Positions 43,437 through 52,467 of a DNA stretch of 64,000 nt are shown piece after piece (position 1 is the stretch's first letter; each line of letters begins with the position of its first letter). The stretch is from Phascolarctobacterium sp. GTDB lineage: Bacteria; Bacillota; Negativicutes; Acidaminococcales; Acidaminococcaceae. A model generated the notes under the pieces. The model worked only from the letters and a program-made list of their open reading frames with translations. It made no database searches and was not told the DNA's origin. The stretch spans positions 434,001 through 498,000 of the forward strand of contig QAMT01000004.1 in the NCBI GenBank assembly GCA_003150755.1. Reading direction: 5' to 3'. The translations under genes were made by a program, and so were the position numbers.

Positions 43437-44780
43437 GTGAAAATAGGCGTAGTAAGCTTGGGCTGCCCCAAAAACCTGGTTGATTCGGAAACCATGCTGG
43501 GGCTTATCCATGAAGATAAATTTGAAATAACCAATAATCCTGCGGAAGCAGAAATAATTATTGTCAACACCTGCGGATTTATTGAGTCTGCCAAGGAAGA
43601 ATCAATAAATACTATTTTGCAGATGGCTGAATACAAAAAATCCGGCTCTTGCCGCCATATTATTGTAACCGGCTGCCTTGGCCAGCGTTATGCTGAAGAA
43701 CTTTTCGGTGAACTGCCGGAGGTTGACGCTATTGCCGGGGTAGAGGTTTATGACGAAATCGGCAGCATTATAAAACGCGTCATGAACGGTGAACGCTTTA
43801 TAATGCTGGAGCGTACCAGGCCGGATGTAATTTATACCAGCAAAGATACTTTTCTGCCGCGTATTTTAACCACGCCGCCTTATACGGCATATTTAAAAAT
43901 TGCCGAGGGCTGCGACAACTGCTGCTCGTACTGCGCAATTCCTTCTATACGCGGGCCATACCGCAGCAAGCCGATGGAACAGGTGCTTAAAGAAGCTAAA
44001 GCTCTGGCAGATGGCGGTGTAAAAGAACTGATTGTCGTAGCACAGGACACCACGCGCTATGGCGAGGATTTACCCGGCGGCAAACTGCTTCTGGCAGATT
44101 TGCTGAAAGAACTGAATAAGCTTGAAGGGCTTAAATGGATCAGGGTAATGTATTGTTATCCCAATAATTTTACGGATGAGCTTATAGAAACCTTTGCCAC
44201 GCTGGACAAAGTCTGCAAATATGTGGATTTACCGTTGCAGCATGCCAGCAACAGGCTGCTTGCTTCAATGAACAGATACGATACCAAAGAAGAAGTTGCG
44301 GCATTGCTTGCCAAGCTGCGTGAGCGAATCCCCGGCATAGTTATAAGGACAACATTTATTGTCGGCTTCCCAGGTGAAACGGATGACGATTTTGAAGAGC
44401 TAAAAGAATTTGTAGAGCAGCAGCGTTTTGAAAATGCCGGCGTGTTTGCCTATTCGCAGGAAGAAGGCACGGTTGCAGGTGCAATGCCTAACCAGATTCC
44501 CGATGAAATTAAACAGGAACGTTACCACGAGCTGATGGCTTTGCAGGCGCAGATTTCTGAAGAGTTGCACCAGGATACAGAGGGCATGACGCTGGATGTT
44601 TTGGTTGAAGGCATCGAAGAGGACGGCTCCGGTTTATATTACGGACGCTCTTACCGTGAAGCACCGGATATTGACGGGCTGATATTTATAGAAAATCCCG
44701 GCGAAATTGCACCGGGCGATTTTGTAAAGGTAAACATCCTGCAAGGTTTCACCTACGAATCCGTAGGCGAAAGAGTATGA
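43437..44780 (+). CDS. rimO: Ribosomal protein S12 methylthiotransferase
   Basis: 447 residues. The N-terminal MTTase domain has VVSLGCPKNLVDSE and VNTCGFIE; the radical SAM motif is CDNCCSYC (near residue 158); a TRAM domain lies at the C-terminus (from about residue 380). RimO adds the methylthio group to Asp88 of ribosomal protein S12 using two 4Fe-4S clusters and SAM. The start is GTG after GGAGGATAG. cinA follows after 18 bp. Confidence 0.95.
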   Translation: MKIGVVSLGCPKNLVDSETMLGLIHEDKFEITNNPAEAEIIIVNTCGFIESAKEESINTILQMAEYKKSGSCRHIIVTGCLGQRYAEELFGELPEVDAIAGVEVYDEIGSIIKRVMNGERFIMLERTRPDVIYTSKDTFLPRILTTPPYTAYLKIAEGCDNCCSYCAIPSIRGPYRSKPMEQVLKEAKALADGGVKELIVVAQDTTRYGEDLPGGKLLLADLLKELNKLEGLKWIRVMYCYPNNFTDELIETFATLDKVCKYVDLPLQHASNRLLASMNRYDTKEEVAALLAKLRERIPGIVIRTTFIVGFPGETDDDFEELKEFVEQQRFENAGVFAYSQEEGTVAGAMPNQIPDEIKQERYHELMALQAQISEELHQDTEGMTLDVLVEGIEEDGSGLYYGRSYREAPDIDGLIFIENPGEIAPGDFVKVNILQGFTYESVGERV

Positions 44781-44798
44781 CTAAAAGGGGGCAGGGCC

Positions 44799-46055
44799 AT
44801 GAAGGTTGAAGTAATCAATACGGGCACCGAGCTTTTGCTGGGCGAAATTTTAAATACCAATTTTCAGTATTTATCAAGGCAGCTGAACAAACTTGGCTTT
44901 GATGTACTGTACCAGACGACGGTCGGCGATAATGCCGGGCGTTTGAAAGATGTGTTTAAAACGGCTTTGGAGCGTGCCGATATTATTATTACTACCGGCG
45001 GACTTGGCCCGACCCGCGGTGATATTACCAAAGAGGTTTTGTGCGAAACGCTGAATATCGGCACTTACCTTGACCTTGATACATGGAACCGCATCAACAA
45101 CTATTTTTATAAGCGCGGGCTGTGTATGTCCGGAAATAACGAAAAACAGGCTATGGTGCCTGTCGGCGCAGAAATTTTGACTAACGAGGTAGGCACTGCG
45201 CCCGGGCTGGCCATCAGATACGGAGAAAAGTTAATTGCACTTTTACCCGGCCCGCCCTCAGAAATGCAGCATGTTTACGAAAAACAGCTGGAACCATTTT
45301 TAATCAGCCATTTTGCCAAACAGGGCATTATCTATTCGCATATTATCCGCCTGCGCGGCATAGGAGAAAGCACAGTTGCCGAAAAGCTGGATGATATCAT
45401 AACTTCGCAGACTAACCCAACCATTGCAATTTATGCGCGCCGCGGCGAAATTATAATCCGTCTGACGGCGAAATGTATGGAGCTTAGCGAAGCAAAAACG
45501 CTGATTGCTGCTATGGAAGCGCTGGTAAACAACCGTTTGGGGCAGTATATTTACGGTACGGACGATGAAACGCTGGCCTCGTACCTGGGCAAAGAGCTTT
45601 TGCGTACCAACAGCACAATCTCCTTTGCCGAATCCTGCACGGGCGGCCTTGCCAGCAGCCTGATAACCGACGTGCCCGGCAGCAGCGAATATTTGCTGGG
45701 CAGCGCCGTTACTTACAGCAATATGGCCAAGCACAAGCTGATAAACGTATCGCAGGAGAGCCTTGATACCTACGGTGCTGTAAGCGAGCAGGTAGTCTGC
45801 GAAATGGCGCAGGGCGTGCGCGAGCTGTTTGGCACAACCTACGGCGTCGGCATTACCGGCATTGCAGGGCCTGGCGGGGCAACCAAAGATAAGCCAGTCG
45901 GGCTGGTTTACATGGCCGTTGCCGATGAACACGGCGTAAAATGGGCCAAACATATTTTTGGCGGCACGCGCACAGATAACAAAATGCGCAGCGCCTTAAC
46001 AGCAATTTCGATGGTTATTGACAGAATAAAAGAAACGGAGAATACAGACAAATGA
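44799..46055 (+). CDS. cinA: CinA (ADP-ribose pyrophosphatase / NMN deamidase)
   Basis: 418 residues. The N-terminal MoaB-like domain has EVINTGTELLLGEILNTN and TTGGLGPTRGDIT. The C-terminal PncC domain has SFAESCTGGLASSLITDVPGSS (near residue 276) and GIAGPGGATKDKPVG. It recycles pyridine nucleotides and is a traditional competence-inducible gene. The 4-bp ATGA overlap with the next gene shows tight coupling. Confidence 0.94.
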   Translation: MKVEVINTGTELLLGEILNTNFQYLSRQLNKLGFDVLYQTTVGDNAGRLKDVFKTALERADIIITTGGLGPTRGDITKEVLCETLNIGTYLDLDTWNRINNYFYKRGLCMSGNNEKQAMVPVGAEILTNEVGTAPGLAIRYGEKLIALLPGPPSEMQHVYEKQLEPFLISHFAKQGIIYSHIIRLRGIGESTVAEKLDDIITSQTNPTIAIYARRGEIIIRLTAKCMELSEAKTLIAAMEALVNNRLGQYIYGTDDETLASYLGKELLRTNSTISFAESCTGGLASSLITDVPGSSEYLLGSAVTYSNMAKHKLINVSQESLDTYGAVSEQVVCEMAQGVRELFGTTYGVGITGIAGPGGATKDKPVGLVYMAVADEHGVKWAKHIFGGTRTDNKMRSALTAISMVIDRIKETENTDK

Positions 46056-47647
46056 CAACAAATCAAAAGGAAATGTTCGGCAGCCTGCTGCTGGATAAAA
46101 AAATCGTGAATGCTTTAACCGATATGGGCTTTGAGGAACCGTCACCGATTCAGGAACAGACTATTCCGCTGGTGCTGGACGGCTATGACGTTATCGGCCA
46201 GGCACAGACCGGTACCGGTAAAACAGCAGCTTTTGGCATTCCTTTGGTGCAGAGCATTACCGACCACAAACACATCCAGGCGCTGATTATGACGCCGACC
46301 CGCGAATTGGCAATACAGGTAGCGGAAGAAGTAGGCAAAATCGGCCGCACTTCGCGCATTAAGGCGCTGCCGGTTTACGGCGGCCAGCCGATTGAAAGGC
46401 AAATCCGCGCACTTAAAAGCGGCGTGCAGATTGTTATCGGTACGCCGGGCCGTTTAATTGACCACATTAACCGCAATACTATCAAACTTGACCATATTAA
46501 ATTTCTGGTACTTGACGAAGCAGACGAAATGCTTGATATGGGTTTTGTTGACGACATGGAAGAAATTATGCGCAACCTTCCGTCCGAGCGCCAGACGCTG
46601 CTCTTTTCAGCAACCATGCCGCGCCCGATTTTGAGTCTTACCAAAAAATACATGAAAGCCCCGAAAAACGTTACCGTCAGCAAAGAAGAACTGACTGTAC
46701 CGCTGATTGAGCAGTATTATTTTGAAACCAAAGATAAGGTAGAAGGACTTTGCCGTCTGCTGGATGCAGAAATTGACGGCAAAATCATTATCTTCTGCCG
46801 CACTAAAAAAGGCGTTGATGATTTGGCGATTGCACTTGCCAGCCGCGGCTATATGGCCGAAGGCCTGCACGGCGATTTAAGCCAGACCCAGCGCGACCGC
46901 GTTATGAAAAAATTCCGCGAAGGAACGGCAGATATCCTGATTGCGACAGACGTTGCTGCCCGCGGCATCGACATCGACAACATTACCCATGTTATCAATT
47001 TTGATATCCCGCAGGACCCGGAAAGCTATGTACACCGCATTGGCCGTACCGGCAGGGCAGGCAACACCGGCATTGCCATGACCTTTATCACGCCGCGCGA
47101 ATTCCGTCAGTTAAAACTGATTGAACGCGCTGCCAACACCAAAATTACGCGCCGCCAGCTGCCGACAACGGCAAATGTTGTGGAACGCCAGCGTGAAATT
47201 ATCGTTTCGCGTATGCAGGCTGTGCTGGAGCTGAACCATTACCACGATTATATGCCGATTGCCGAAACGCTTTTAAGCGACGAATATGCACCGGAAGATG
47301 TGCTGGCAGCAGCACTCAAGCTAATGCAGGAAGGCAATAAGGCACTTGAAGCGCCGAAAGAAGATATGCTGGCGAAGGATTTATCCAATACCGGCGGACG
47401 CCCCGGTATGGTCCGTTTCTTTATGAATATCGGCCGCAGCCAGAAAATTACCGTACAGGATATTGTACGCACTATTGCTATTGAAGCTGATATTCCGGCC
47501 AAGGATATCGGCAGAATCAATATTTACGATAAGTTTTCCTTTGTGGAAGTGCCGGAAGATGTAGCCGAGAAGGTTTTGGGCGTTATGCACCGCAATACCA
47601 TCAAAGGTTACAAGGTTAATGTTGAACCGGCACGCAGCCGTCAATAA
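46052..47647 (+). CDS. DEAD-box RNA helicase with DbpA-type RNA-binding domain
   Basis: 531 residues. Q motif near residue 25, AQTGTGKTAA (motif I, near 52), DEADEML (motif II), SATM (motif III) and HRIGRTGRAG (motif VI). A C-terminal DbpA-like RNA-binding domain (about residues 450-531: GMVRFFMNIGRSQKIT and FSFVEVPEDVAEKVL) marks it as a CshA/DeaD-like helicase in RNA decay or ribosome assembly. Close to the RNase Y and RNase J genes in the window but not adjacent. Confidence 0.93.
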   Translation: MTTNQKEMFGSLLLDKKIVNALTDMGFEEPSPIQEQTIPLVLDGYDVIGQAQTGTGKTAAFGIPLVQSITDHKHIQALIMTPTRELAIQVAEEVGKIGRTSRIKALPVYGGQPIERQIRALKSGVQIVIGTPGRLIDHINRNTIKLDHIKFLVLDEADEMLDMGFVDDMEEIMRNLPSERQTLLFSATMPRPILSLTKKYMKAPKNVTVSKEELTVPLIEQYYFETKDKVEGLCRLLDAEIDGKIIIFCRTKKGVDDLAIALASRGYMAEGLHGDLSQTQRDRVMKKFREGTADILIATDVAARGIDIDNITHVINFDIPQDPESYVHRIGRTGRAGNTGIAMTFITPREFRQLKLIERAANTKITRRQLPTTANVVERQREIIVSRMQAVLELNHYHDYMPIAETLLSDEYAPEDVLAAALKLMQEGNKALEAPKEDMLAKDLSNTGGRPGMVRFFMNIGRSQKITVQDIVRTIAIEADIPAKDIGRINIYDKFSFVEVPEDVAEKVLGVMHRNTIKGYKVNVEPARSRQ

Positions 47648-47659
47648 AATCTTACTACG

Positions 47660-47689
47660 AAAGAGAGCAGGCAGTAATGTCTGCTCTTT
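47660..47689 (+). promoter_or_regulatory. Hairpin just before the hflX ribosome site
   Basis: AAAGAG(AG)CAG pairs with CTGCTCTTT around GCAGTAATGT, immediately followed by GAGG. It could be a weak terminator or could influence ribosome access to hflX; a T-run is lacking. Confidence 0.4.
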
Positions 47690-47700
47690 GAGGTATAATC

Positions 47701-49515
47701 ATGCGCGAGATTTCAGGCAATAAAAAAGGTATACGCGACAGCGTTTTAGCAGAACTGCAAAAATTATACGACATTCAGTCGCCACAGCTTGTTTCGCCGG
47801 AACTGGCACTTAAGCTGGCGGATATTACCGATTTCATCAACCGCGAAATTTCTGTTTATATTACCCGCAGCGGGCAGATTATTGAAATTTCCATTGGTGA
47901 TAACTCAACTGTTGAGCTGCCTACCTTCAGCGGCAGGCGCGGGGCCGGGCGTTTAAGCGGTATCCGCTGCGTGCATACGCATCCGGGCGGCAACCCAAAT
48001 TTAAGCGGCGTCGATATTTCGGCATTAAAAAACAATAAGTACGACGCTATGGTTGCTATCGGCGTGGCATCGCCCGATTTTACGCAGTCTACGCTGACCT
48101 TCGGGCTAATTACCGGCATCGACAGCAACGAAAACTACACCGCCGAATGTTACGGCCCTTACACAATTGAAGAAGCGGAAAACATCAATTTTATCAATAC
48201 AGTCGGCACAATAGAACGCATTCTTGATAAACAAACCGGCGGCTCGTCGTTACAGGTAACATCCGAACGTGCAATCTTAATCGGCATGGAGTGGGGGAAA
48301 AATGACTCGCTCTGGACGGTTGAGGACTCGCTGGAAGAACTTAAACAGCTTGCCGATACCGCAGGCGCTACCGTTATCCAAAAGTTTATACAAAAGCGTC
48401 CCAAACCTGACCCGGCCTTTTATATCGGTCGCGGCAAAGTGCAGGAACTTGCGCTTTTTGCCCAGCAGGAAAATATTGACCTGTGCATTTTTGACGATGA
48501 ACTTTCACCCGCACAGCAGCGCAATATTGAAGGCGTTATGGGTATCAGGATTCTGGACAGGACGGCACTTATCCTTGATATTTTTGCCCAGCGCGCCCGC
48601 ACCAATGAAGGCAAGTTGCAGGTAGAACTGGCCCAGCTGCAATACACCTTACCGCGTATTATGGGCAAAGGCCTGATGCTTTCGCGTTTGGGCGGCGGCA
48701 TCGGCACCCGCGGTCCCGGCGAAACCAAACTAGAAGTTGACCGCCGCAGAATCCGCGACCGCATTGCCTTTATCAAAGAGCAGATAGAAAAGGTTAAATC
48801 CGTGCGCTCGCTGCATCGCGCCGGGCGCAAAAAGAACAATGTTTTTGAAGTCAGCCTGGTTGGCTATACCAATGCCGGCAAATCCACGCTGCTCAATACG
48901 CTGACCAATTCGGACATTTATGCCAAAGACCAGCTTTTTGCCACGCTTGACCCGACAACAAGGCAGCTTACCTTGCCGAACAAACAGGAAATTATCCTGA
49001 CGGACACAGTCGGCTTTATCCAGCGCCTTCCGCATCAGCTGATTGCCGCATTCCGCTCCACGCTGGAGGTTGTAACGGAAGCTGACCTGTTGGTACACGT
49101 TATCGACGTCAGCCATGAGCTTTATAAAGAACAGGCAGCGGCTGTACACGAAGTTTTAAAAGAAATCGGCGCAGAAACCAAGCCCGTTATTACCGTGTAT
49201 AACAAAATAGACAAGCTTCCACCCGAAAGTAAACTGGCAGAACGCCTGGCACAGGAAGAAGATACGGTTTGTATATCCGCCGTTAAGCGGCTGAACCTTG
49301 AAGCCTTGCAGCAGCAGATTGAAAAACATTTAAAAAACAAAGCCGTTGAAGTTACGCTCGAAATCCCTTATTCCGAAAGCGCCAAAGCCGCGCGCCTGCA
49401 TAGTGCAGCCAATGTGCTCTCGCAGGAATATTCAGAGCGGGGGACTGTGCTGAAAGTAATCCTGCCGGTTGAAGAACTGGACGATTATAACGAATACATC
49501 CTGAAAAGTGAGTGA
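47701..49515 (+). CDS. hflX: HflX GTPase with an N-terminal JAMM-like extension
   Basis: 604 residues, about 180 longer than E. coli HflX. The standard part has the glycine-rich GGGIGTRGPGE loop (near residue 341), GYTNAGKSTLLN (G1), DTVGFIQ (G3) and NKID (G4); it splits stalled ribosomes. The extra N-terminus (residues about 35-160) carries HTHPGGNPNLSGVD at 92-105. This fits the JAMM/MPN+ metalloprotease motif H-x-H-x7-S-x2-D with Glu62 as candidate general base. I know of no assigned role for such a domain in HflX. ATG follows GAGGTATAATC. Confidence 0.93.
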   Translation: MREISGNKKGIRDSVLAELQKLYDIQSPQLVSPELALKLADITDFINREISVYITRSGQIIEISIGDNSTVELPTFSGRRGAGRLSGIRCVHTHPGGNPNLSGVDISALKNNKYDAMVAIGVASPDFTQSTLTFGLITGIDSNENYTAECYGPYTIEEAENINFINTVGTIERILDKQTGGSSLQVTSERAILIGMEWGKNDSLWTVEDSLEELKQLADTAGATVIQKFIQKRPKPDPAFYIGRGKVQELALFAQQENIDLCIFDDELSPAQQRNIEGVMGIRILDRTALILDIFAQRARTNEGKLQVELAQLQYTLPRIMGKGLMLSRLGGGIGTRGPGETKLEVDRRRIRDRIAFIKEQIEKVKSVRSLHRAGRKKNNVFEVSLVGYTNAGKSTLLNTLTNSDIYAKDQLFATLDPTTRQLTLPNKQEIILTDTVGFIQRLPHQLIAAFRSTLEVVTEADLLVHVIDVSHELYKEQAAAVHEVLKEIGAETKPVITVYNKIDKLPPESKLAERLAQEEDTVCISAVKRLNLEALQQQIEKHLKNKAVEVTLEIPYSESAKAARLHSAANVLSQEYSERGTVLKVILPVEELDDYNEYILKSE

Positions 49516-49523
49516 AATTTTTA

Positions 49524-50762
49524 ATGATAGATTATACAGAAATTGAAAAACTAGCCCTTGAAGAAGTAAACAAACACGCCCAAATTTATGAAGAAGCATC
49601 GCTTTTTAACACTGCTAAAGTAATGAAAGCTTTCCGCAGCCACATGGTCTCGGACTTTTACATGAAACCGACAACCGGTTATGCGTATTCTGACGTGGGA
49701 CGCGAAAACCTTGACCTTATTTATGCCGATATTTTTAAAGCCGAAGCTGCACTTGTACGCTCGCAATTTGTAAGCGGCACGCACGCCCTGGGAGTTGCGC
49801 TTTTAGGTGTACTGCGCGCAGGCGATGAGATGATTGCCGCAACCGGAACGCCTTATGACACAATGCAGACAATTATCGGCAGCCCGGTAAAAACTCCCGG
49901 CTCGCTGGTTGATATGGGCGTTATTTATAAAGAAATCCCCATGCAGGACGACAAACCTGACCTGGAAGCAATCTGCAATGCTATTACGGATAAAACCAAA
50001 CTCATCCATATTCAGCGCTCCTGCGGTTACAGCAGCGTGCGCAAAACCTTAAACGTAGCGCAGATAGGCGAAATTTGCCAGGCTGTTAAAAAGGTTAAGC
50101 CCGATGTAATCTGCTTTGTAGACAACTGCTATGGCGAATTTATAGAAAAACAGGAGCCTACCGAAGTAGGAGCTGACCTTATGGCAGGTTCGCTGATAAA
50201 AAATATGGGCGGTGGTTTTGCACCGACCGGAGGTTATATTGTTGGGCGCGCAGATTTGGTTGAGCTTGCTTCTTACCGCTTAACCGCTCCCGGACTGGGC
50301 AGCGAAATGGGCGCTACTTTAGGCGATACGGCGCGTGAATTTTACCAGGGGTTGTTTATTGCTCCGCATGTGGTGACGCAGGCTGTAAAAACCGCTATTT
50401 TTGCAGCGTCTGTTTTTAAAAATCTCGGCTATGCCGTTAAACCACTGCCGGAAGAAAACCGCAGCGATATTATCCAGGCAATCCGTTTGGAAACACGCGA
50501 ACGCCTGTGCAATTTCTGTATAGCAATTCAAAGCAATTCGCCGGTAGACGCGCATGTAGAGCCTGTACCGGCAATGATACCTGGTTATCAGGACGAAATT
50601 ATCATGGCAGCAGGCACCTTTGTACAGGGTGCTTCGATAGAATTAAGTGCTGACGGGCCGTGCCGTGAGCCTTATAATGTTTATTTTCAGGGCGGCCTGA
50701 CCTTTGAACACGGGCGCATTGCCATTATGAGTGCAGCGCAGATGGTAGGGCCGAAAGCATAA
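49524..50762 (+). CDS. Aluminium-resistance / methionine gamma-lyase-like PLP protein
   Basis: About 412 residues of the YnbB/aluminium-resistance branch of the Cys/Met-metabolism PLP fold. SGTHALGVALLGVLRAGDE, IHIQRSCGYSSVRKT and DNCYGEFIE (Asp that contacts PLP) with GSLIKNMGGG (PLP Lys) are the branch markers. It is often annotated methionine gamma-lyase family; activity is not established. ATG 49524 is used; a GTG at 49512 overlaps the hflX stop. Confidence 0.88.
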   Translation: MIDYTEIEKLALEEVNKHAQIYEEASLFNTAKVMKAFRSHMVSDFYMKPTTGYAYSDVGRENLDLIYADIFKAEAALVRSQFVSGTHALGVALLGVLRAGDEMIAATGTPYDTMQTIIGSPVKTPGSLVDMGVIYKEIPMQDDKPDLEAICNAITDKTKLIHIQRSCGYSSVRKTLNVAQIGEICQAVKKVKPDVICFVDNCYGEFIEKQEPTEVGADLMAGSLIKNMGGGFAPTGGYIVGRADLVELASYRLTAPGLGSEMGATLGDTAREFYQGLFIAPHVVTQAVKTAIFAASVFKNLGYAVKPLPEENRSDIIQAIRLETRERLCNFCIAIQSNSPVDAHVEPVPAMIPGYQDEIIMAAGTFVQGASIELSADGPCREPYNVYFQGGLTFEHGRIAIMSAAQMVGPKA

Positions 50763-50791
50763 TCAAAAGCAAATCAACGGAGGTGTTATTT

Positions 50792-51229
50792 ATGAACGCG
50801 AAGGAAGAGTATACGCAAACAATCAAAAATGTGTACAGCATCAACAGCTTTGTAAAACTGTGCGGCATGGAACTTGTAGACGTTGAATGCGGCAAAGTAA
50901 AGCTGCAAATGCCTATCGATTCAGCCAAACATACCAATCTATATGAAGTAGCGCACGGCGGCTCGCTGGCAGCACTTGCCGATACCGCGCTTGGCATGGC
51001 CAGCGCCAGCGTAGGGGCGAGGGTAGTAACTATTAACTACACCATTAACTTTATCAAAAACCTGCACGCAGGCGATGTAGCAACGGCTGTGGCAAAAGTA
51101 ATCCACCGCGGTCATAAAACCATTATCATCAACGTTGAAACCTTTAACAATGCAGGAACATTGCTTACCGAAATGACCGGCACAATGTACGTTATCGGTC
51201 AGTTTGAAAACATACCCGAAAAATGGTAA
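50792..51229 (+). CDS. PaaI-type hotdog thioesterase
   Basis: 145 residues. Hotdog fold with the catalytic segment AHGGSLAALADTALGMA (about residues 52-68) and FIKNLHAGDVATAVAKVIHRGH. Such proteins hydrolyse acyl- or aryl-CoA thioesters; the substrate is unknown. ATG 50792 follows ACGGAGGTG; an upstream GTG lies within that site. The transcription unit ends at the strong hairpin at 51285. Confidence 0.88.
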   Translation: MNAKEEYTQTIKNVYSINSFVKLCGMELVDVECGKVKLQMPIDSAKHTNLYEVAHGGSLAALADTALGMASASVGARVVTINYTINFIKNLHAGDVATAVAKVIHRGHKTIIINVETFNNAGTLLTEMTGTMYVIGQFENIPEKW

Positions 51230-51284
51230 ATTAGTTTTCGTAATCCAATAACAGATAAAATACAAGATATAAATTTTAAAATAA

Positions 51285-51350
51285 AAGAACTGTTACTTTG
51301 ATAGAATATGAGCGTTATAGTGCTCATTATCAAAATAACAGTTCTTTTTG
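51285..51350 (+). terminator. Long terminator hairpin after the thioesterase gene
   Basis: AAGAACTGTTA-CTTTGATA..GAGC pairs with GCTC..TATCAAAATAACAGTTCTT, a stem of over 20 bp with small mismatches, followed by T-rich sequence. Confidence 0.9.
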
Positions 51351-51366
51351 TTTTAAATCGCACAAT

Positions 51367-51396
51367 TTGACATTATTATTTTTATAATGTTAAAAT
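51367..51396 (+). promoter_or_regulatory. Candidate promoter of the small membrane-protein gene
   Basis: A perfect -35 TTGACA (51367-51372), an 18-bp spacer and a -10 TAAAAT (51391-51396), shortly after the preceding terminator. Confidence 0.55.
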
Positions 51397-51434
51397 AAAA
51401 ATAATAAAGGATAAAAACGAAAGGTATTATAGAT

Positions 51435-51584
51435 ATGAACCATTTTATAGAAATTATTTTATTTATTTTGATAATAGTGTTAGTTATAATGATTTGGTTT
51501 ATTTTTTGCGTGACTTTTTTAGAGATAAAAATGAAAATGATGGCGATGATGATACTTTTTGGTTTTTTCACATATAATAAATAA
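51435..51584 (+). CDS. Small membrane protein, possibly frameshifted in a T6 run
   Basis: 49 codons with ATG after AAGG (10-nt spacing), between its own promoter and terminator. The N-terminal 24 residues form one strong transmembrane helix (LFILIIVLVIMIWFIF). After a T6 run (51502-51507) the zero frame continues as a Met-rich hydrophobic tail. A -1 shift there instead gives LRDFFRDKNENDGDDDTF, ending at 51577: a charged, protein-like tail and a 47-residue product. So either the true gene uses slippage, or it carries a one-base indel. No family is recognised. The alternative is that the AT-rich region is non-coding. Confidence 0.4.
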   Translation: MNHFIEIILFILIIVLVIMIWFIFCVTFLEIKMKMMAMMILFGFFTYNK

Positions 51585-51613
51585 AAAAATTTAGATAAAA
51601 ATTACTTAAAAAC

Positions 51614-51645
51614 AAAAAGCAGAACGTAATATGTTCTGCTTTTTA
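51614..51645. terminator. Bidirectional terminator between the small gene and lexA
   Basis: AAAAAGCAGAAC (51614-51625) pairs with GTTCTGCTTTTT (51633-51644). Both strands have T-rich tails, so it ends the small gene and the converging lexA message. Confidence 0.85.
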
Positions 51646-51728
51646 ATTAGCGTTTATATGACGTCATAATAATGTTAAAACAATATTATTACAAAGTCTA
51701 TTAGGTGCTGTTAAAAGGCCAAACAAAA

Positions 51729-52388
51729 TCACAGCATCCTGAAAACAGCTATAACCTTACCAATAACCTGAATATTGTCACCGCCGACGATTGGGGTATA
51801 AGCATCGTTTTCAGGCTGCAAACGCACACAGCGCAGCTCGCGGAAATAACGTTTAACAGTAGTTTCTTCGCCGTCAATCAAAGCTACAACAATATCACCG
51901 TTGTTAGCATAATTCTGTTTACGCACAACAATATAATCGTGGTCTAAAATCCCAGCCTTAATCATGCTGTCTCCTTTGACCGAAAGCATAAATACATCTT
52001 CAGAACAGCCCAATAAATCAAGCGGAATAGGATAAGTATCCTCAACATTTTCAACGGCTAAAATAGGCACACCTGCGGTAACACGGCCAATCAAAGGAAC
52101 AGGCACAACCGTTTTCTGACGCCATTCAGCATCCTGGGTAAGTTCCAAAGCACGCGGTTTGGCAGGGTCGCGCTGCAAAAAGCCGTATTCTTCCAATTTA
52201 TGCAAATGGTTATGCACGCTTGCACTGGAAGATAATCCGACAGCTCTGCCGATTTCACGGACTGCAGGCGGATAACCCTTGGTACTGATACATTTGCGGA
52301 TGTAATCTAAAATCTGACGCTGACGGTCGGTCAGCATATCTTCGGTAATTTGTCCTTCAAAATTAGAAAAACGCTTATGTCTGGGCAT
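51729..52388 (-). CDS. lexA: SOS repressor LexA
   Basis: 219 residues. A winged HTH (TDRQRQILDYIRK to ALELT, about residues 20-84) precedes the S24 domain with the cleavage site Ala105-Gly106 (RVTAGVPI), catalytic Ser141 (KGDSM) and Lys179 (EETTVKR). It represses SOS genes and self-cleaves when RecA is activated. The first 18 residues (before MLTDRQ) are an extension relative to common LexA; the ATG at 52388 is preceded by AGGAGG at 10-nt spacing, which supports it. A LexA box overlaps its own promoter, giving autoregulation. Confidence 0.95.
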   Translation of the reverse strand: MPRHKRFSNFEGQITEDMLTDRQRQILDYIRKCISTKGYPPAVREIGRAVGLSSSASVHNHLHKLEEYGFLQRDPAKPRALELTQDAEWRQKTVVPVPLIGRVTAGVPILAVENVEDTYPIPLDLLGCSEDVFMLSVKGDSMIKAGILDHDYIVVRKQNYANNGDIVVALIDGEETTVKRYFRELRCVRLQPENDAYTPIVGGDNIQVIGKVIAVFRML

Positions 52389-52426
52389 TAACGTGAGCCT
52401 CCTGAAAATTTATTTGGTATATAATT

Positions 52427-52467
52427 ATTATACCAGTTATCAGAAGAGTAGTCAAAACATTCGTTTG
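52427..52467 (-). promoter_or_regulatory. lexA promoter with LexA box
   Basis: On the - strand: -35 TTGACT (52455-52450), a 17-bp spacer and -10 TATAAT (52432-52427). The site CAAAC-GAAT-GTTTT (52467-52454) overlaps the -35 box and differs at one position from the recA box, so LexA should repress its own gene. Confidence 0.8.

Noticed and set aside
47692..47703. TATAAT directly before the hflX ATG as a -10 box
   Set aside because: Transcription would start inside the gene and the sequence doubles as the spacer after GAGG; coincidence is more likely.
51353..51571. 72-codon Ile/Lys-rich ORF on the - strand
   Set aside because: A by-product of AT-rich sequence; the + strand unit with promoter and terminator is better supported.
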